Shown: in pieces, positions 59,575-64,000 of the stretch | Layout: every line of letters starts with the position of its first letter | Numbering within the stretch: position 1 is the stretch's first letter | Origin: Rheum nobile | Taxonomy: Eukaryota > Streptophyta > Magnoliopsida > Caryophyllales > Polygonaceae | Length of the DNA stretch: 64,000 nucleotides | Direction of reading: 5' to 3' | NCBI GenBank assembly: GCA_027886185.1 | Contig: WOAB01000583.1 | Span: 2,542,001 to 2,606,000, forward strand | The notes under the pieces: model-generated | Told to the model about the DNA's origin: nothing | What the model saw: only the letters and a program-made list of their open reading frames with translations | The model's database searches: none | Translations under genes and position numbers: made by a program

Positions 59575-59838
59575 ATTTGTTAAGATTGTTTTGTGCTTCC
59601 TATGAAAAAGCACTATTATTAGTTTTTATTTTTCTAAACAATATTCTTTCACCCATGAGATGTGTACGTCGCACCACATAAACTTATTCAGACACCATCC
59701 TATTCTTCTACTTTACCCGCTACCTCACGACAGATAAAAAAAATCCAAAAAAATCGAGTTTGTTCGCTTCGAAATGGCTTGAACTGAAATGGTACAATTT
59801 AGTATTGGATCGCTTGTTCATTACGACCTATCCCCAAC

Positions 59839-60290
59839 ATTTTTTTTATAAGGTAAGAATTCAAAGTTGTAAAAATACAACTTTGAGAGGCCGAAAATAT
59901 CGACGGTCGGAAACCGACAAAGCAACAAACAAAGACAACCCAAATAAAAAAAAGTGAAGGAAAAAACAGAAACAACAACAACAACAAGAGATACAAACAA
60001 GAAGAAGATAAAGCTAAAAAACCCAGAAGTGAGGTGAGTAAAGCACAAAAGAAATCTGCGCCGCCGGAATGATGGTCTTCCACGACCTTGCCCGAAACTA
60101 CAACTCGATTCACCGCCTAGGAAAGCTCCATCCTCCGAAGAATGCATCTGAAGCTGAGAGTCGTGGTCTGAATTTTCATGAGAGTCGTGGAAACGTTTGA
60201 TCTGAGGTTATCGCCGGAGCTTCTCGCCCGAGGTTAGTCGGAGGTCACGCATTGAGGATGGCTGCTGGGGTTTAAAAAGGTATCCTTTTG
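59839..60290 (-). mobile_element. Small non-LTR retroelement with 3' stem-loop
   Basis: A poly-T run (59839-59848) is followed by ataaggtaagaattc, a perfect 11-bp stem (tcaaagttgta at 59861, tacaactttga at 59876) and gaggccgaaaa. This is the same 3' structure as at 16262-16320, with a different stem sequence. The body contains short frames but nothing recognisable. The left boundary is clear; the right one, near 60290, is a guess. Confidence 0.5.
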
Positions 60291-60539
60291 ATATTTTGGA
60301 GGATGGATTTTTGATATATATTTTGTAATTTGAGGGATTACCTCATGTGTTGATATTTGAAGGGTTACTAATGGGTAGTTAAAAAAGGTTAACATAAGCT
60401 TGTAAGCCTAAACATAAATATCAAAAAATATATAGTTGTAGCTATATTTTTAAAAAGTATTTATATGGGGTAAGGGGATTAACATGCACAAGTGGACAAA
60501 CATGTACGGCAATCCAACAAAATATTTGACAATGGTATT
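60291..60539. other. AT-rich spacer
   Basis: Nothing recognisable between the small retroelement and the Harbinger end. Confidence 0.4.
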
Positions 60540-60904
60540 TAAGGGTCTGTTCGGTATGGCTGAGGCTTATTGGGGCTGAAGCTGAAGTAGGGTCTGAACT
60601 GGACTGAAGCTGAAGCTGAGAATTTAAGCTGGGGGCTGAATTGAGCTGAAGACTGAAGCTGAAATTGAGGGCTGAAATCTTATGACACGTTCGGTATCAA
60701 TGACTTATCCAGACTTATTTTCTGATAAAAATGAACAATTTACCCTTAAATGAGGGGTATTGTTTTATCCCCAAATTTGACTTTTCTCTCTCCCTCGTCT
60801 GCTTGATACCCCGACTAGGGTTTGGCTCATTTCCCCATCTTCAAGCTTGGCTCCTTCTCCATCTTCAAGCTTGGCTCCTTCCCCATCCCGACAGAAACTC
60901 CGGC

Positions 60905-61120
60905 GACTGATTCGAGGCTGCTTCTTCTGTTACGTCGGCGACGACGAAGAAGGCTGCTTCTTCTGAGGCTGATTCGAGGCTGCTTCTTTTGTTACGTCGC
61001 CGTCGCCGACGAAGGCTGCTAACTCCGGCGACTGATTCGAGGTTGCTTCTTCTGTTACGCCGGCGACGACGACGAAGGCTGTTTCTTCTGTTACGCCGTT
61101 GCTTCTTAAGGTTAGTAAAC
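60905..61120. repeat. Imperfect tandem repeats in the Harbinger leader
   Basis: The phrases gattcgaggctgcttcttct and gttacgtcggcgacgacgaa recur three or four times with variation. A second duplicated segment lies at 61355-61465 ('gaactgtattggcaaaatga' followed by 'agcaatgttgaattggttct', twice). Confidence 0.7.
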
Positions 61121-61702
61121 CTTCGGTTTGTTCCTGCATAAATAAAAGCTTCACTGCAATCCAAGGTGCTTCACTGACGAGAGATTACGGTAGTGTTGAA
61201 TTGGTTCTAATGTTGGATTGTTGAATCCAAGGTGCTTCGGTTATTTCCCTCTTGTTCAGCAAAATTGGTTCTAATGTTGAATTGGTTCTAATGTTGATTT
61301 TTAAAGCAGCCTTCGTTGAATTGGTTGTTGAACTGTATTGCTTCATTGGTTGTTGAACTGTATTGGCAAAATGAAGCAATGTTGAATTGGTTCTATCAAT
61401 AATTATATGTAACTGTTGGATTATTGAACTGTATTTGCAAAATGAAGCAATGTTGAATTGGTTCTATCAATAATTAGAACACTATCAGTAAAGATATACA
61501 TATATATATAGGTGACAATGGGTGTTTGTGTTATAATAAGACAAAATTGGTATGTTTCAATCCATAATTAGTTACATATAATTATTCTCATGCTTATTTA
61601 TGCTTCTATCATTCATATTTTTATTTTTGTAATTGGGTGTGACTGTTTTGGTATGTTTAAGAGAAATTGCAATTGATTTGGTGAGTTGTAATGAATGAGT
61701 AG

Positions 61703-62758
61703 ATGGACGATAGTAGTCAAGCAACTGGAAAGAAGAAGGCGTTTACATGGACCGATAGTTTGTGTTTTAGCTTTTTGACTGTGATAAAGGCGTTCCAATC
61801 GAAAAATGGCTATAGTACTTCATTCGCTTGGTCCACCATTTTAGCGGAGTTTGAGAAAGTAACGGGAAAGCATGTTGAAGTAAAAGTCGCGAAGAACAAG
61901 TTAACCCATCTTAAGAAAAAATGGAGTTCGTGGAACCACTTAAGGCATGGGGTCACCGGTGCAGGGTGGGACCATGAGATTGGATTGATCACCGCTGACG
62001 ATGCATGGTGGGAACTCCAAAAGGGGGTACGTATACGAATCACGTAGTTTATATTATACTTTATAGCATTGTTTTTAAAGTATTTAATTGTGTTCTTTTA
62101 TCTTTTGCAGGAGGAGTTTTATCAGTTTAGAAAGAAAGCGCCCTCCCTTGAGATGAGTGACTTGTGGGATGACGTGTTTTCAAGTATTACTACAACTGGA
62201 AAGCATGTTGTAGCACCGTCTATGGGTCTTATTTTTGTTCCATCCTCTGCAATCCAAGGTGAGGAAGGGAACGGGGAAGGCAACGATGAAGTGAACTCAA
62301 AGGATTCATTGGACCGACAACTTGAGATGGATGCAATGCTGGACAACACCCAACCATCCGAGCAGGCGATACCATTATCCAAGGGAAAGAGCACGACCAC
62401 GACATCCCAAAATGTAAACAAGAGACGTAGAAAGTTAGGACCAGAAGCTTCCGTATACCAAGACAATCTGGCATTGGTTGGGGAAACTAGTAAGCAGATG
62501 TTGTCTCTTATGAGGGGTGATTTGGGAAGTTCAAACTCTGCAGATCAGAAGTCAGAATTTAAGGATGCGTTTAAGGAGTTGATGAGACTAGTTACTGATG
62601 GTCTACTGCAGCGCCAATCACCGGTCTGATGCTATGCAGTTACTGAGATATCAAAGGACGAGAGGCGACACATATTCATGATTATTGAAGATGATGCTGA
62701 TAAGGTTGCATGGTTGCAACATGAGTATGAGATGATGAGGCTTCGGTTGGTGAAATGA
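61703..62758 (+). pseudogene. Harbinger ORF1: Myb/SANT-like DNA-binding protein
   Basis: Exon 1 (61703-62026) encodes a Myb/SANT-like domain: TWTDSLCFSFLTVIKAFQ, AWSTILAEFEKVTGKHVEVK, KNKLTHLKKKW and DDAWWEL. Exon 2 (from 62111) continues in frame with EEFYQFRKKAP, an acidic segment and a basic KRRRKLG stretch. A TGA at 62627 stops the frame, but the same frame then reads EISKDERRHIFMIIEDDADKVAWLQHEYEMMRL to a stop at 62756-62758, a typical ending, so the first TGA is probably premature. Proteins of this kind bind the TIRs and bring the nuclease to them. Confidence 0.75.
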
Positions 62759-63021
62759 TTTGGGTTTTTGTTTAAAACTTTGGTGTTTGTTGCATGCTTG
62801 TTGGTTTAGGCTTTGTTTTCCTTGTTTAAAACTTTGGTATGTGTTGCGTGTCTTGTTGGTTTAGGGTTTGTCTTTCTTGTTTAATTCAGAATATGGTGCG
62901 TGCCTTGTTGATTGCATGTCTTGTTGGTTTTACAGTTTGTGGATGTTGGACTTATTAAGTTGAAACATTGTTATGCGTGAGTTAATCAAGTTCCTTTTAT
63001 TACTCTTTAATTGTTACAGTC

Positions 63022-63895
63022 ATGGATGATGATGAACAAAAAATAATGCGTGAGATAAGGAGAATGGAGGAGATACGAAAGTGGGGCCCTCGGCTCCAAC
63101 TGTTGTTGGAGACACAGATACGACTTGCTGACGCTTACTACATGAGGTTTGTCCACAAAATTCCATGTTTTAATTCGGAATTCACATGATATATGTGGAT
63201 GAGGGAAATAATAGACTCACCGTCAGATATACGTTGTATGAATGCATTTCGAATGGAGAAACACGTCTTCCTTACTTTGTGCTATGAGTTGGAGGCCAAT
63301 TATGGGCTAATGCCTTCCAAGAATATGACTATCCTAGAAAAGGTAGGGATTTTTTTATGCATCATTGCACAGGCAATGGCCTACAGAACTGTATGTGAGC
63401 GATTTCAGAGATCCTTGGACACGATTAGTAGGGTCTTTCACCAAGTACTTGAGTCGCTAGCTGGGAGGAAAAACAACTACAACGGGTTTGTGAGAACCCT
63501 TTTAGAACCTCGTGATAGGAATTTTACAACAGTTCCCCCAAAAATTCTATCACAAGAGAGATACAAAGTTTTCAAGGTATTACATTGACAAGTACATTTC
63601 CCTCTTTACTTTGATAAACTACATTACGCTCTGTAGTTTGATATTATTCAATTTTCTATACAGGGGGCTATTGGATGTATTGATGGGGTCCACATGGACG
63701 CGACAATACCTGAGGCAGAACAAATCCCTTATTTTGGACGAAAGAAATATTGCTCCTTCAACGTAATGGATGTGTGCGACTTCGACATGTATTTCACATT
63801 CATTTCTGCTGGTTGGGAAGGTAGTGTTCATGATGCCCGCGTATTCGACCATGTAGTGAAATCTCTAAATTTGAACTTCCCGCATCCTCCCCCAA
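63022..63895 (+). pseudogene. Harbinger transposase (HARBI1-type nuclease), partial
   Basis: Exon 1 (63022-63576) and exon 2 (63664-63895) share one frame. The N-terminal helical part reads MREIIDSPSDIRCMNAFRMEKHVFLTLC and ERFQRSLDTISRVFH. Exon 2 has GAIGCIDGVHM with the first catalytic Asp and SVHDARVFD with the second. The third acidic residue lies beyond the window. An in-frame TGA at 63187-63189 breaks exon 1. The donor at 63896 points to a further exon that is not visible before 64000. Confidence 0.78.
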
Positions 63896-64000
63896 GTAAC
63901 CAAATAGCATCGTAATTATTTTAGACATCAACCGAACTTTAGTGTTAATTATTTGTAAATGGATACTATGAACAGACTTGTATTATTTAGTAGACAAGGG

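Larger units (their letters stand above)
51471..59592 (-). mobile_element. Full-length L1-type LINE with 17-18 bp target duplication
   Basis: The duplication atttgttaagattgttt is found at 51471-51487 and 59575-59591. The body (about 51488-59574, 8.1 kb) has a poly-T run on the plus strand at 51486-51498, which is the poly-A tail. Read on the minus strand it holds ORF1 (58794-56891), a middle open frame (56876-55641) and ORF2 (55644-51522), preceded by a long 5' UTR. The near-perfect duplication suggests a fairly recent insertion, although ORF1 and ORF2 already carry frameshifts and stops. Confidence 0.9.
60540..64000 (+). mobile_element. PIF/Harbinger element, 5' part (runs off the window)
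   Basis: A candidate terminus gggtctgttcggtatggctg starts at 60543 after TAA, the three-base target site of PIF/Harbinger elements. It is followed by subterminal 'gctgaagctgaa' repeats and then the two genes of the family in the usual order: a Myb/SANT-like protein at 61703 and a HARBI1-type nuclease at 63022. The right end lies outside the window. Confidence 0.75.

Overview
This window is nuclear DNA of a flowering plant, most likely a eudicot. It is AT-rich, its genes have GT..AG introns, and its repeats are typical plant families: L1-like LINEs, Mutator-like elements, a CACTA end, a chromovirus-type solo LTR, PIF/Harbinger and MITEs. Only one ordinary host gene looks intact, a five-exon short-chain dehydrogenase of the tropinone-reductase-like group at 33864-35668. 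Nearly everything else is transposable-element DNA in nested layers.

Layout. 1-600 is a LINE RNase H relic. About 640-3560 is a composite element rich in the motif GATATTCA; it carries fragments of three unrelated host genes (enoyl-CoA delta isomerase, ZNG1/CobW GTPase, RLPH2-like phosphatase). 3591-23451 is MULE-A, about 19.9 kb, with TIRs and a perfect target duplication tttaataag. Inside it lie MULE-C (about 5333-12128, a smaller relative inserted in an intron), a CACTA terminus, a 41-bp satellite-like array, 67-bp arrays in both orientations and a retroelement. 23520-33778 is MULE-B, about 10.3 kb. 33779-35668 is the SDR gene. 36650-49330 is mostly 5'-truncated or decayed LINEs, plus a MITE and a 2.4-kb solo LTR. 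49330-51470 is AT-rich with a possible Helitron end. 51488-59574 is a full-length LINE with a 17-18 bp target duplication. 59840-60290 is a small retroelement. 60543 to the window end is a PIF/Harbinger element with its Myb-like and transposase genes.

The most interesting system is the MULE-A/MULE-B family. Both elements carry the same four genes: a plant-mobile-domain (PMD) gene, a single B3-domain gene, a small GRF-type zinc-finger/coiled-coil gene (only a remnant in B), and a five-exon MULE transposase fused to a C-terminal OTU-type cysteine protease. MULE-C keeps only a truncated PMD gene and the transposase. The promoter of every gene holds a cluster of short palindromes whose sequence is specific to the element. 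Most non-PMD promoters also contain AACGG motifs resembling the mitosis-specific MSA element. Arrays and copies of TGGGCC (site II) lie nearby. The layout recalls VANDAL MULEs, in which an accessory DNA-binding protein recognises motifs spread over the element's own non-coding DNA. This parallel is inference.

All three transposase genes carry disabling mutations, and all PMD copies and the B-copy accessory genes are broken. The B3 and GRF genes of MULE-A remain open. Many premature stops look like C-to-T or G-to-A changes, as expected for decaying methylated transposons. Both large MULEs sit just upstream of the SDR gene: MULE-B ends about 85 bp before its ATG.
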